Counted from the first letter of the stretch, positions 1-8,927 are shown. The stretch is 64,000 nt of DNA from an uncultured Gammaproteobacteria bacterium (GCA_947259885.1 CAMYNW010000006.1:1-64000); one strand, 5' to 3'. The notes: generated by a model not told the origin, from the sequence alone. Numbers and translations are program-made.

Positions 1-372
1 GCTCGGCGGTTGAACCAAAGACCCAGAAAAACGTTGGAATATCAAACGCCCGCCGATAAACTGCAAGCCAGTGTTGCAACGACCGGTTGAACTCAAAGCG
101 GCCTTTTTTAGAATTTCATTCTCCTCTCTCACCTGGGCAAGCTCACGCTTCAAACGGGCGCTCTCCTCGGCCTGTGTACCCGCCGAGGCACGCCGCCCCT
201 GACCGGGAAAGGCCTGCTGGCCATAGCTATCGATTTCCTCTTTCCACTTATACAGCTGATTGCGTTTGATACCCAACTCCCTGGCCAACTGTGCCCCAGG
301 TCTGTCGCCCTTCTCAAGAAGACGTACTGCTTCCCGTTTGAATTCTCTTGTAAATGTTTTTCGCTTCGTCAT
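1..372 (-). CDS. IS3-family transposase OrfA (partial, runs off left edge)
   Basis: The minus-strand frame opens with ATG at 372 and reads MTKRKTFTREFKREAVRLL, then a helix-turn-helix (LARELGIKRNQLYKWK) and a leucine-rich coiled coil ending in REENEILKKAA. This is the usual plan of IS3-family OrfA, the DNA-binding half of the transposase that is joined to OrfB by frameshifting. After KKAA the frame stays open to the window edge, but the residues no longer resemble the usual OrfA C-terminus. No OrfB start is visible in the 90 bases left, so the copy may itself be interrupted. The gene lies inside a mobile element whose left end is near 436. The family is clear. Intactness cannot be judged from this window. 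Confidence 0.8.
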   Translation of the reverse strand, partial: MTKRKTFTREFKREAVRLLEKGDRPGAQLARELGIKRNQLYKWKEEIDSYGQQAFPGQGRRASAGTQAEESARLKRELAQVREENEILKKAALSSTGRCNTGLQFIGGRLIFQRFSGSLVQPPS

Positions 373-436
373 TTCACACTCCATTTTTGGACTATTGTCC
401 TCTTTTTGGAGTGTCCGTCAAAGTGGGGGAACTACA
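1..436 (-). mobile_element. IS3-family insertion sequence, left end and orfA side
   Basis: Reading the minus strand from 436, the element begins TGTAGTTCCCCCACTTTGAC, a TG-start GC-patterned terminus like IS3-family terminal inverted repeats, about 65 bases before the orfA start. The reading frame of the greB-like gene enters this terminus and stops 12 bases further on, which fixes the insertion point near 436/437. The other end, the second inverted repeat and the target duplication lie outside the window. Confidence 0.7.
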
Positions 437-861
437 CTCCGTCCCTTTTCTCTTCGGATCAATATTTTGGCCAGCGGTGACGCCCAGCTTATTTTTTGCT
501 GCGCGGCGTCGGCTTCATCTTCCCCAACAAGTTGAAAACAATAGATTTTTTTGTGTTCATCGGTAAAACTGACCCAATGTCCAAATCTAACGGTATTTGG
601 TATCGGAGCTCCAACAACCTCTGCCGACTGAAGGCGAATGCCGTAATAGCGGATATCGCGCTGCAATTCAGCACGCCGATTTCTTGCCGTGATCTCCTCA
701 ATCCCACTTAATTGGTCCAGCTCATCCTGAAGACCTTGATAAAGACTCCGCATCGATTCATAACCTTCTGGGGTCATCAAATTTCTTAGAGAACTCACTG
801 GTCTTTCCGGCAGCTCTACAGGGGCATCGGGTTCCGACTCTTTAACGAATGCTCGACTCAT
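418..861 (-). pseudogene. greB: GreA/GreB-family transcription elongation factor, 3' end replaced by IS
   Basis: The 147-residue product starts MSRAFVKE, typical of GreB-like proteins. It has an N-terminal coiled-coil region (about 25-75) and the C-terminal GreAB FKBP-like domain, with GEDEADAAQQKISWASPLAK near 112-131. Gre factors enter the RNA polymerase secondary channel and stimulate transcript cleavage in backtracked complexes. The family normally continues about 20-25 residues beyond the SPLAKxL motif with a last beta strand. Here, after RREKGR, the frame runs into the IS terminus and ends SVVPPL-stop. The last strand of the FKBP-like domain is therefore missing and function is doubtful. 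It lies 57 bases downstream of prfC on the same strand and may be cotranscribed. The N-terminal half is short for a classical GreB, so a GreB-like paralogue is possible. Confidence 0.75.
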
Positions 862-918
862 ACTGCCGCAATCCCTTAGATCTCAAAGAATTTACCTGCC
901 AACATTAATAAGCATGGC

Positions 919-2493
919 TTAGAATTCGCGCGTAGCGCGAAACTCAACTTCGGGCCAGCGTTCAATTACCAGTTGAAGATTAGCCCGGTTGGGAGCGATA
1001 TAACTGAGCGTATCATGACCATCGATTGCGAGATGCTGCTCGTTCTTACGACGGAAATCCGCTTCCATTTTCTGATCCGGGAAGGTCAGCCAGCGTGCGG
1101 TTGAAACCTGAACCGCCTCAAATACACAGTCTACGCCGTATTCATGCTTGAGTCGGTGAGCCACGACGTCAAACTGCAGCACGCCCACCGCCCCCAAAAT
1201 CAGTTCATTGCTCACAAGCGGCCTGAAAACCTGGGTTGCTCCCTCCTCACTAAGCTGGATCAGTCCTTTTTGTAAAGCTTTGGCTCGAAGTGGGTCTTTG
1301 AGCCGCACTCGACGGAACAACTCAGGAGCAAAATTCGGAATGCCAGTGAATTTAAGCTGTTCCCCTTCGGTAAACGTGTCACCGATCTGGATTGTCCCAT
1401 GGTTATGCAGACCGAGAATATCCCCCGCAAAAGCATTTTCAGCTTGATCCCTGCGTGCTGCAAGGAATGTATGCGCATTGTGCACGGATATTGTCTTTTG
1501 GGCTCTAACATGGCGCAGCTTCATACCTTTTTCGAAATGACCTGATGTGACGCGTAAAAACGCGACCCTGTCGTGATGGGCTGGATCCATATTTGCCTGA
1601 ATCTTGAATACAAATCCGCTGAATTTTTCTTCTCCTGCCTCAACCAAGCGGGATTCTGTCTCTCGCGGTTGTGGTGAGGGCGCAAACTCAACAAAATTGT
1701 CCATTAATTCATCGGTACCAAGCCGGTTCAATGCCGAGCCAAAAAACACAGGAGTTAGTGCGCCAGAGAGATATGCATCTGGATCGAATTCCGCGCTGGC
1801 ACCCTGCACCAGCTCGATCTCCTCTCTTAACGAATCGGCCAGGTCTCCTGCTGCCTGATCTAGCTCAGGATTTTGGATTCCTTTGATCAACTTATCTTCG
1901 TCGAATTTTCCCCGTCCGGCAAAAAAGTGCGCCGTATCGTCATATAAGCGATACACTCCAACGAAAGATTTGCCCATACCAATCGGCCAGCTCATCGGTG
2001 AACAGCTGATCTTTAACACTTCCTCCACCTCATCCATAATGTCTATGGGATCACGACCTTCGCGATCCATCTTGTTTACAAAGGTCATTATCGGCGTGTC
2101 CCGAAGCCGGCAAACATCCATTAGTTTTACCGTCCTTTCTTCCACCCCCTTGGCAATATCAATCACCATTAATGCGGAATCTACTGCGGTCAAGGTGCGG
2201 TAGGTATCCTCAGAAAAATCGGCGTGCCCCGGTGTATCCAGAAGATTCACGATACGATTTTTGTATGGAAACTGCATTACTGAAGACGTGACAGAAATAC
2301 CGCGCTGTTTTTCGAGCTCCATCCAATCGGACGTCGCATGACGATCACTCTTACGCGCCTTTACTGTACCAGCGAGCTGGATCGCTCCACCGTACTGCAA
2401 GAGCCGTTCTGTGAGCGTAGTCTTACCCGCATCAGGGTGCGAGATAATGGCGAATGTGCGCCGCAGTTTTATCTGTTCAGTGAGGTTACTCAT
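919..2493 (-). CDS. prfC: Peptide chain release factor 3 (RF3)
   Basis: Translational GTPase that recycles RF1/RF2 from the ribosome after termination. The 524-residue length is normal for RF3. The G domain is complete: P-loop HPDAGKTT at 19-26, switch [10 protein letters not shown] near 64-72, DTPGHADF near 86-93 and NKMDRE near 139-144. These are followed by the RF3-type domain II and C-terminal domain ([17 protein letters not shown]). It is transcribed away from uup, with 107 bases between the two starts holding both promoters. The greB-like remnant follows 57 bases downstream. No abnormal features were seen. Confidence 0.97.
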   Translation of the reverse strand: MSNLTEQIKLRRTFAIISHPDAGKTTLTERLLQYGGAIQLAGTVKARKSDRHATSDWMELEKQRGISVTSSVMQFPYKNRIVNLLDTPGHADFSEDTYRTLTAVDSALMVIDIAKGVEERTVKLMDVCRLRDTPIMTFVNKMDREGRDPIDIMDEVEEVLKISCSPMSWPIGMGKSFVGVYRLYDDTAHFFAGRGKFDEDKLIKGIQNPELDQAAGDLADSLREEIELVQGASAEFDPDAYLSGALTPVFFGSALNRLGTDELMDNFVEFAPSPQPRETESRLVEAGEEKFSGFVFKIQANMDPAHHDRVAFLRVTSGHFEKGMKLRHVRAQKTISVHNAHTFLAARRDQAENAFAGDILGLHNHGTIQIGDTFTEGEQLKFTGIPNFAPELFRRVRLKDPLRAKALQKGLIQLSEEGATQVFRPLVSNELILGAVGVLQFDVVAHRLKHEYGVDCVFEAVQVSTARWLTFPDQKMEADFRRKNEQHLAIDGHDTLSYIAPNRANLQLVIERWPEVEFRATREF

Positions 2494-2600
2494 TAAATGG
2501 TCGGGTCAACTTTTTTTGCGGGCCCGTTATCCGGGCGGGGCGCGATTATACGGGCTAATTCAAGGTAGAATCCACGACCCGATTTTATCTGCCTCAATCC

Positions 2601-4481
2601 GTGCCTCTGCTCGTGCTGAAAGACGTCTCCATTGCATATGGAGACAACAAACTTCTTGATACAGTCAATCTGTCCGTTGAAAGCGGTCAGAGAGTTGGCT
2701 TGCTTGGACGAAATGGGGAAGGAAAATCCACTCTGCTAAATATCGTTTGCGGCCACCAAGCTCCGGATGAAGGCGAAATCAAACTTGAACCTGGTGCTAC
2801 AGTGGCAAAATTAGATCAGGCACCTCATTTATCCGGCACCGACAGTGTGTACGATGCCGTAGCGGCCGGACTGGGGGAGATCGGGGGATGGCTCGCCGAG
2901 TATCACAGGGTAATCGAAGACAGAATAATCAGCGCCGGAGAACAGATGGAACGCATGTCTGCGCTTCAACAGAAACTGGAAGCCAACAATGGCTGGGGCC
3001 TTCAGCAACGTGTGGAGAAGGTCATTTCACGCCTAAGATTGCCCGCAGATGATCCAGTGGCAGCACTATCCGGTGGATGGCAAAGAAGAGTTTCCCTGGC
3101 AAAAGCGTTGGTGTCAGATCCGAGGGTATTGCTTTTAGATGAACCGACTAATCACCTGGATATAGAGTCCATCGAGTGGCTCGAGAACCAGGTTCTGCAG
3201 TTCTCAGGAGCGGTAATATTCGTAACCCACGATCGAGCGTTCCTAAAGCGAGTGGCAAATCAGATTGTTGATCTAGACCGTGGGCGCATGACCGCATGGG
3301 TTGGAGGCTATCAGGATTACTTGCGGCGGAAAAATGCGTTTCTTGAGCAGGAAGCTCGCCAAAATACTGAGTTCGATCGCAAGTTGGCGGAAGAAGAAAA
3401 ATGGATACGAAAGGGAATTCAAGCCCGCCGGACTCGCAACGAAGGCAGGGTCAGGGCTCTAAATAAAATGCGTGAAGAGCGAGCGGAAAGGCGTAATCAA
3501 AAAGGAAAAGTCAAATTGCAACTCGACCGGGCCGCAAATAGCGGCAAACTGGTTATGGAGGCGCATAACCTTTCCTTTGCATATGAAAACAAACCAATAG
3601 TAACAAAATTTTCTACCCGAATATTGCGCGGTGACCGAATAGGATTGATCGGGCCTAACGGTGCGGGTAAAACCACTCTGCTTCAAATTCTTCTTGGCCG
3701 ACTTGCACCAGATAGTGGTGATATGCGCCATGGGAGTAATCTGCAGATCGCCTTATTTGATCAGATGCGCAGCCAGGTTAATCTTGATTCCACCGTGGTA
3801 GACGCCATTGGCGAAGGACGAGATCAAATTACCATCAATGGAAAACCAAAGCATGTAATTTCATGGTTATCAGATTTCCTGTTTACCCCGGCGAGAGCCC
3901 GCTCACCAATACGCAGTCTTTCGGGTGGAGAACGGGCTCGGGTATTGCTGGCGAAACTGTTTAGCAAACCCACCAATGTGTTGGTGATGGACGAACCCAC
4001 TAACGATCTTGATATTGAGACTCTGGAATTACTCGAAGAGTTACTGCTGGACTATAGTGGCACGCTGCTGCTGGTCAGTCATGATCGACAATTTATGGAC
4101 AACGTCGTGACCAGCACAATGGTTCTCGAAGGCGATGAAACAGTCAGAGAGTATGTGGGAGGATATACAGATTGGGAACAGCAAAGATCGAAAGCGCCTG
4201 TTTCCAACCCCACTGAAACTAAAAAACAGAATCCGCGTGAAGAAAGCAAATCCGTATCTAAGAAAAAGAAACTCAGCTATAGGGAACAACAGGAGCTGTC
4301 GGAGTTGCCAACTAAAATAGATGTGCTTGAACAACAGCAATCCTCGTTTACCAAGGCAATTTCAGATCCGGGTTTTTTCAAACTACCGCAGCTAGAAATT
4401 GACGCCACCATGAAACAACTTGACCAGGTATCGAAGGATCTAGAACAATGCTACCAGCGATGGGATGAACTCGAGTCCTGA
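2601..4481 (+). CDS. uup: ABC-F family ATPase Uup
   Basis: Cytoplasmic ABC-F protein with two nucleotide-binding domains and no membrane part. Relatives act at the ribosome, and Uup is also linked to branched DNA intermediates and transposon precise excision. Domain 1 has Walker A GRNGEGKST at 36-44, an LSGGW signature near 151 and Walker B LLLDEPTNHLD near 176. The positively charged linker (ARRTRNEGRVRALNKMREER) lies near 275-295. Domain 2 has GPNGAGKTT near 351 and LSGGERAR near 438. The C-terminus (about 530-626) is the lysine-rich coiled coil that distinguishes Uup from other ABC-F proteins. The start is GTG at 2601 with no clear ribosome binding site. It converges on pgeF. Confidence 0.94.
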   Translation: MPLLVLKDVSIAYGDNKLLDTVNLSVESGQRVGLLGRNGEGKSTLLNIVCGHQAPDEGEIKLEPGATVAKLDQAPHLSGTDSVYDAVAAGLGEIGGWLAEYHRVIEDRIISAGEQMERMSALQQKLEANNGWGLQQRVEKVISRLRLPADDPVAALSGGWQRRVSLAKALVSDPRVLLLDEPTNHLDIESIEWLENQVLQFSGAVIFVTHDRAFLKRVANQIVDLDRGRMTAWVGGYQDYLRRKNAFLEQEARQNTEFDRKLAEEEKWIRKGIQARRTRNEGRVRALNKMREERAERRNQKGKVKLQLDRAANSGKLVMEAHNLSFAYENKPIVTKFSTRILRGDRIGLIGPNGAGKTTLLQILLGRLAPDSGDMRHGSNLQIALFDQMRSQVNLDSTVVDAIGEGRDQITINGKPKHVISWLSDFLFTPARARSPIRSLSGGERARVLLAKLFSKPTNVLVMDEPTNDLDIETLELLEELLLDYSGTLLLVSHDRQFMDNVVTSTMVLEGDETVREYVGGYTDWEQQRSKAPVSNPTETKKQNPREESKSVSKKKKLSYREQQELSELPTKIDVLEQQQSSFTKAISDPGFFKLPQLEIDATMKQLDQVSKDLEQCYQRWDELES

Positions 4482-4568
4482 ACTGAATTGATTTAGATGA
4501 AATCGTACGCAGCGCCAAATCCTGAGAAGATTCAGGATCGATTCTGAAATCACGCGCTAGACTTAAAT

Positions 4569-5351
4569 CTATGCATCCTCTAAAAGGCATATCGCGCCGA
4601 CTTGTCGACCATATAACCTCTCTCCGCGGTGACAGGCTCTTCGATAACTAAAGAACCGTTCGTTATCCGAATAAGTATCTTGATCACAGCGGTCAATAAG
4701 TTTCAGTCCCCGATGTCTTAACCTTTTTTCTATATATAACGGAAGATCGAAATGTACATTGCCGGATTCGGCATGAACCGTAAAACAGGACTCTGCATCG
4801 ATCGAACTCTCCGCCAACAGGCGGTTTTTAAATTCCCCACCCACCTCATAGCTTTCGCGCTGAATCGCCGGTCCAATGCAACAATATATTGAATCCCATG
4901 AGGCTCCCATCTGCTTCATTGTTGCTAACATCACATCGGTCACTCCAGCTAATCCACCTTGCCATCCCACATGTGCCACACCAATGATCATTGTTTCGGG
5001 TTCAGCGAAAAGCACCGGCGCACAGTCAGCGCCGAGAGCCCCAATACAAACCCCTAACTCCCTTGTAATGAGCCCATCTGCTTCAACTATCTGATTCAAT
5101 TCATTATCAGGGCCTATCACACGAACATTTTTTCCATGCACCTGACGATTTGTTACCAGTACGCGGCCTCCCAGCTTAGATGCAACGATTTGACGATTTG
5201 CTTCTATTGCATCAGATTTATCGCCGGAAATAGGGCTGCAATTGAGACTGGAAAAAGCCCCTTTTGAAACCCCTCCAAGCCTGGTAAAAAATCCGTGATC
5301 TATCCCCTCTAGCTCGCGCATCGGTTCACTTTTAACTACCGGCACTTTCAT
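4569..5351 (-). CDS. pgeF: Peptidoglycan editing factor PgeF / YfiH-type laccase-domain protein
   Basis: A 260-residue protein of the YfiH (Cu-oxidase_4, DUF152) family. E. coli members keep L-serine out of the peptidoglycan stem peptide, and other members act as purine nucleoside phosphorylase/adenosine deaminase. Family landmarks are the N-terminal HGFFTRLGGVSKG (19-31), the metal-ligand regions NRQVHGK near 68-74, ADCAPVLF near 107-114 and AHVGWQGG near 126-133, and the C-terminal FFSYRR...GRQVGAI. The tryptophan motif is WQGG rather than the commoner WRG, a small deviation. In many gammaproteobacteria pgeF follows rluD, but no rluD is present here. It converges on uup across 87 bases. Confidence 0.92.
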   Translation of the reverse strand: MKVPVVKSEPMRELEGIDHGFFTRLGGVSKGAFSSLNCSPISGDKSDAIEANRQIVASKLGGRVLVTNRQVHGKNVRVIGPDNELNQIVEADGLITRELGVCIGALGADCAPVLFAEPETMIIGVAHVGWQGGLAGVTDVMLATMKQMGASWDSIYCCIGPAIQRESYEVGGEFKNRLLAESSIDAESCFTVHAESGNVHFDLPLYIEKRLRHRGLKLIDRCDQDTYSDNERFFSYRRACHRGERLYGRQVGAICLLEDA

Positions 5352-5498
5352 CAGTTACTGCTGCTCAAGAACTTTTGTTCATCTGTTAATACAACGTTCG
5401 CGGCAAATATACTCTTTCCTATTGGATCCCCATGAACTTTGAATGGGAGGATTGGCCAGCATACTCTCAACCACACAAATCAAGGGCATTATAGTCAG

Positions 5499-5546
5499 TA
5501 CACCCAAAAGGCTGTAGGTTGTGGCTAACAATCAAACTTGGGTGTA
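5499..5546. promoter_or_regulatory. 9-bp inverted repeat, candidate operator
   Basis: TACACCCAA at 5499-5507 is matched by TTGGGTGTA at 5538-5546, a perfect 9-base inverted repeat with a 30-base spacer. It lies about 180 bases before the desaturase start and 150 before pgeF. The long spacer fits two half-sites or a looped operator better than a terminator. No regulator gene lies next to it. Confidence 0.35.
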
Positions 5547-5613
5547 TAGTTGAGTGTGTTTTATAAATGAATGCAAGAGTTCCAGCTGGAGTATCTGCTG
5601 TCGCTACCGTGAC

Positions 5614-5721
5614 TCAGTCTTTTCCAAGGACGAGCTGTGCTTTTGCATCGTATCGAGGTAAATACCCCGTGTCTACCACAGGGCGAATATAGCCATTATC
5701 AAAATCCCAGGTTTTAGCAAA
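5614..5721 (-). pseudogene. Orphan C-terminal coding remnant
   Basis: The minus strand carries 35 open codons without a start, ending at 5614. They read FAKTWDFDNGYIRPVVDTG and continue to AKAQLVLGKD-stop. The balanced composition looks like the tail of a real protein, but the upstream part is absent because the desaturase gene begins at 5724 on the other strand. No family was recognised. It may be chance. Confidence 0.25.
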
Positions 5722-5723
5722 TT

Positions 5724-6899
5724 ATGATTGAAGGCATTTTGGAGATATCTCCATGGGCTTACGTTGGCGTGACGCTAGCGTTGACACACATAACCATAGC
5801 CAGCGTCACTATCTTTTTACACCGCTGCCAGGCGCATCGGGCGTTGACATTGCATCCGGTACTTGGCCACTTCTTCCGCTTATGGCTGTGGATGACCACC
5901 GGCATCACTACCAAAGAATGGGTGGCAGTGCATCGAAAACACCACGCGAAGTGCGAAACCGAGGAAGATCCTCACAGCCCTCAGGTCAAGGGCATCTGGA
6001 AGGTCCTGTTCGGTGGCGTAATCTTGTACAAACAAGCGGCACGTGATCCAAATACCCTGAAGCGCTACGGAAATGGCACACCTGATGACTGGATCGAGAG
6101 AAATGTGTACAGCCGATTTACTTTTGGTGGCATTCTGATTATGGGGCTTCTAGATCTCCTACTCTTCGGACTAGTGGGCCTGATAATTTTTGCAGTGCAG
6201 ATGGTTTGGATTCCATTCTGGGCTGCCGGAGTCATTAATGGTCTCGGTCACTTCCTCGGTTACCGCAACTGCGAAACTCCGGATGCATCGCGCAACCTTT
6301 CCCCAATTGGCATTTTGATCGGGGGCGAGGAGCTGCATAACAACCATCATGCTTATGCACATTCGGCCAGGCTCTCAAACAAGTGGTGGGAACTCGACAT
6401 TGGCTGGTTGTATATTAAGACGCTGGCAATGTTTGGTTTAGCACGAATTCGGCGCGTCGCTCCAAAGGTATGTATTACTCGTGACAAACTGGCTATCGAC
6501 CATGAAACACTTCGCGCTGTAATTCTTGATCGTTACCGTATTCTTGCGCTTTACAGCAGCAAAGTCATTCGCCCGATTGTTCGTGCCGAACGTCGCAGCA
6601 GTCAGGGTTCAGGGCGAAAACTGCTGCGTCGGGCACGTAATCTGATGACCCTAGAAGACGTTATGCGTGATAATCGTACACACGCTGCACTGACCGAAAC
6701 ACTGCAGCTCAGTCAGACGCTTGAGACAGTTTATCGCTTCAGATTGCAACTCAAGGAACTTTGGGCAAATACCGCCAATGATGGCACCCGACGTTTAGAA
6801 AGTTTGAAGGCCTGGTGTGCGGAAGCCGAACGCTCTGGCATTGTGGCACTTCAGGAGTTCTCAAATGTAATTCGAGGATACACATTAATAACAAGTTAA
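5724..6899 (+). CDS. Membrane fatty acyl desaturase (acyl-CoA delta-9 type, DesB-like)
   Basis: Di-iron membrane desaturase, 391 residues, expected to put a double bond into acyl chains at the inner membrane. The three histidine boxes are present: HRCQAH at 33-38, HRKHH at 70-74 and HNNHH near 206-210. Hydrophobic spans lie before box 1, near 44-60, and at about 130-170. The last 150 residues form an Arg-rich, largely helical extension (RAERRSSQGSGRKLLRRAR), as in the longer proteobacterial DesB-type acyl-CoA desaturases, and end in a conserved-looking ALQEFSNVIRGY. No TetR-type DesT regulator is adjacent. The exact substrate (acyl-CoA or phospholipid) cannot be read from sequence. Confidence 0.9.
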   Translation: MIEGILEISPWAYVGVTLALTHITIASVTIFLHRCQAHRALTLHPVLGHFFRLWLWMTTGITTKEWVAVHRKHHAKCETEEDPHSPQVKGIWKVLFGGVILYKQAARDPNTLKRYGNGTPDDWIERNVYSRFTFGGILIMGLLDLLLFGLVGLIIFAVQMVWIPFWAAGVINGLGHFLGYRNCETPDASRNLSPIGILIGGEELHNNHHAYAHSARLSNKWWELDIGWLYIKTLAMFGLARIRRVAPKVCITRDKLAIDHETLRAVILDRYRILALYSSKVIRPIVRAERRSSQGSGRKLLRRARNLMTLEDVMRDNRTHAALTETLQLSQTLETVYRFRLQLKELWANTANDGTRRLESLKAWCAEAERSGIVALQEFSNVIRGYTLITS

Positions 6900-7019
6900 G
6901 ATTTGGTTCCCGACAAAGAGGCCCAATTGCTTGGTTCTTGTTTTGGTCCCTGTTGAAGAAGCTTTAACTGACTCCCTCGAACAAATCCGCAGATCGTTGC
7001 TGTTTTTACTAGGAGTTAA

Positions 7020-7877
7020 TTACTGATCGATGACCTCGTAGTCTTCATATACTTTAGGTCCTGACTGATCGATGTATTCGTAGTCCTCATAGAATTTTTT
7101 ATTTTTCTGCGCACCCTCAGCCCCATCTGTTGTTTTTGAAGCTATCTTATTGAGGTCATTTTCCGCGGAATTCAGGTCTCCTGAGTCAGTCATATTCTGA
7201 CCTTTCTTATAGGTGTTCAACCGCTGCAGCAATTGCTTTGAGGGCCGCCCATCAACTGGCAAACCACTTTGCTGTTGAAAACTTCGGATCGCAGCCGCGG
7301 TATTGTCTCCAAACAATCCGTCTACCGGGCCCGGATCAATACCGATGCGGGTTAATTCACGCTGCAGCCCAACAACCAAGTCGCTTCTCGTTCGATTATC
7401 TATTTGTCCAGATCGATTGCCACCATTTTGACTACTTACGCCCGTCTCATAAGTCTCTTGATTTTTCTTTAATGTATTGGATTGAGTTACCACCACTTTT
7501 TTCGGGTTTAAGCTATACCTAAATGTAAGGGGTGTAAAAAACTGCCTGAAAAATACCGAAGCTGGAGGAGTTGGCAAAGGAGACAGGCCGTATGCTGACT
7601 CTACCGCTAGAGCATCGAGCTCTTCGGAACCAGAAGAAGATATGATTTTTACTTCTCTTATCACACCAGTCTGTTGGATCTCGAGAGTAAATCCAAGCTC
7701 TATTGGTTCAGTTGGATGGTGTATACGATCCAGTCGAATATTCTCGGTTTTAAAAAGTGGGGTTACGATAGCTTTGTAATCCGCCCACGCACCTGCGTGC
7801 GCAACCGAACTCAGGACGCACCACGCCCCTAATAATATTAGGACCAGTATGAGTTTGAAGCGTTTCATAATCTTCAT
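7020..7877 (-). CDS. Secreted TonB-C-like / peptidoglycan-binding protein
   Basis: I chose ATG at 7877 (MKIMKRFKLILVLIL), with ATG at 7868 equally possible. A longer open frame reaches 7949, but its extra residues precede an obvious signal peptide (KRFKLILVLILLG, cleavage after AHA). Next comes a TonB C-terminal-like segment (FTLEIQQTGVIREVKIISSSG, then LDALAVESA and a basic/hydrophobic strand). A PG_binding_1 domain follows (VVGLQRELTRIGIDPGPVDG...TAAAIRSFQQQSGLPVDG). The C-terminal tail repeats YEDYEYIDQ and YEDYEVIDQ. The product should be periplasmic and may bind murein. No enzyme domain was seen. It is tail-to-tail with the desaturase gene and divergent from tRNA-Ser. Confidence 0.75.
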   Translation of the reverse strand: MKIMKRFKLILVLILLGAWCVLSSVAHAGAWADYKAIVTPLFKTENIRLDRIHHPTEPIELGFTLEIQQTGVIREVKIISSSGSEELDALAVESAYGLSPLPTPPASVFFRQFFTPLTFRYSLNPKKVVVTQSNTLKKNQETYETGVSSQNGGNRSGQIDNRTRSDLVVGLQRELTRIGIDPGPVDGLFGDNTAAAIRSFQQQSGLPVDGRPSKQLLQRLNTYKKGQNMTDSGDLNSAENDLNKIASKTTDGAEGAQKNKKFYEDYEYIDQSGPKVYEDYEVIDQ

Positions 7878-7965
7878 TTTAGTTACAACTACCAAAGCTT
7901 CTATCAGCAATGCAAAACAGGGTATTTTAATGCCGTTAGGCTCGCTCAAGAGTATAGAAAAGCCT

Positions 7966-7971
7966 TATAAT
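7966..7971 (+). promoter_or_regulatory. -10 box of the tRNA-Ser promoter
   Basis: A perfect TATAAT lies 16 bases before the tRNA 5' end and is followed by a GC-rich discriminator (ACGCGGCGC), as in growth-rate-controlled stable RNA promoters. No good -35 hexamer was found at the standard spacing. Confidence 0.6.
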
Positions 7972-7987
7972 ACGCGGCGCTCACCGC

Positions 7988-8075
7988 GGAGAGTTGGCAG
8001 AGTGGTCGAATGCGGCGGTCTTGAAAACCGTTGACTGTAACAGGTCCGGGGGTTCGAATCCCTCACTCTCCGCCA
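7988..8075 (+). tRNA. tRNA-Ser (anticodon UGA)
   Basis: Class II tRNA of 88 bases including encoded CCA. The acceptor stem GGAGAGT (7988-7994) pairs with ACTCTCC (8065-8071), then discriminator G and CCA. The anticodon loop is CTTGAAA with TGA at 8022-8024. A long variable arm follows, and the T arm carries GGTTCGAATCC. It reads UCA and other UCN serine codons. All arms are intact. Confidence 0.97.
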
Positions 8076-8092
8076 TCCCTTTACAAACAATA

Positions 8093-8653
8093 TCAGTTCT
8101 TCCGTAATAAAGTCGATATCGACTTCAGTATTTTCCCGTTGCGTATGCTTTGATAGTCCAGATTCAGCCCTTCCTCAGTCAGGGTGCGATTGTATTGCTG
8201 CAACTCGTAGCCCCCCTCCTCATCGACGTGCAACGAAAACACCGTCAGGGTATCGCCAGTTATCCTAGCCCAAACGTATGGGTCGCCCACCATAGGATCC
8301 AACGGTACAGCATGACCAAATACATTGGTCTTCATAGCCGATGAAAAAATATGGGCTCTATCTGTTGGAACAAAATCAATCGAATAAGATTTTGTTTTAA
8401 TCCGACCGTTGGGTTTGTGGACGGTGGACTCCCAGATTACTGTAAAGCCATCCTTATCTTTACTTATCTGCACGCTCATATCACGTTTTTCTTTCGCACC
8501 ACTATTGTTTAAGTCCAATGAGCCGGAATAATCCCCTACAAATGGGTCGATATCTGCGGCACTGGCACTCTGAATTGCAAGTCCCATCATCAGCAACACG
8601 GTCATCAGGATCAAACCGCCCTCATGCATCTTTGAAAAATAGCGCTCTACCAT
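8093..8653 (-). CDS. Secreted protein of unknown function
   Basis: ATG at 8653 is chosen because GAGG stands five bases upstream and overlaps the stop of the DUF4404 gene. A longer frame to 8698 would overlap that gene. The N-terminus ([21 protein letters not shown]) is a signal peptide with cleavage before ADIDPF. The mature part, about 150 residues, starts with [10 protein letters not shown] and reads like a small beta-rich lipocalin-type or ligand-binding fold (alternating strands, [29 protein letters not shown]). No family was recognised. It is translationally linked to the DUF4404 gene and ends 17 bases from the tRNA. Confidence 0.65.
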   Translation of the reverse strand: MVERYFSKMHEGGLILMTVLLMMGLAIQSASAADIDPFVGDYSGSLDLNNSGAKEKRDMSVQISKDKDGFTVIWESTVHKPNGRIKTKSYSIDFVPTDRAHIFSSAMKTNVFGHAVPLDPMVGDPYVWARITGDTLTVFSLHVDEEGGYELQQYNRTLTEEGLNLDYQSIRNGKILKSISTLLRKN

Positions 8654-8660
8654 AATTGCC

Positions 8661-8927
8661 TCATACCTTGAAATTTTGAAGCACTCGGGAAATGCCATTT
8701 AGAACCGCCGCCACCGATGGATGGTTAGCTTCGTACTCAGCAACCATGTCACTAAACTGTGTAGCGAGGACGGAATACTGATCAAAATCTTCTGGATATA
8801 CTTTCTGTTGCTCCAGCGATTCTACCAATTCATCCAGCCGCTGATGCTGCTCCTGGTTGACGGGATCCAGTAGATTACGCTCCTGCTCGAGCTGAGCCAG
8901 CAAATCATGTAACTCCTGTCTACTCAA
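8661..8927 (-). CDS. DUF4404 family small helical protein
   Basis: An 88-residue, entirely helical, acidic protein (MSRQELHDLLAQLEQER ... FEANHP-type ending EANHPSVAAVLNGISRVLQ). The pattern of two helical hairpins ending in a short amphipathic helix matches the proteobacterial DUF4404 proteins, whose role is unknown. There is no signal peptide or membrane span, so it is probably cytoplasmic. The stop codon overlaps the ribosome binding site of the following secreted protein, so the two are probably coupled. Confidence 0.7.
   Translation of the reverse strand: MSRQELHDLLAQLEQERNLLDPVNQEQHQRLDELVESLEQQKVYPEDFDQYSVLATQFSDMVAEYEANHPSVAAVLNGISRVLQNFKV

Larger units (their letters stand above)
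5352..5723. other. Intergenic region with an inverted repeat and a possible gene tail
   Basis: A 372-base gap between the divergent pgeF and desaturase genes. It should hold both promoters. A perfect 9-base inverted repeat and an orphan minus-strand coding-like tail (5614-5721) are listed separately. No RNA gene was recognised. Confidence 0.6.

Noticed and set aside
4519..4538. ATCCTGA/TCAGGAT hairpin between uup and pgeF as a terminator
   Set aside because: A perfect 7-bp stem, but no T-tract on either side.
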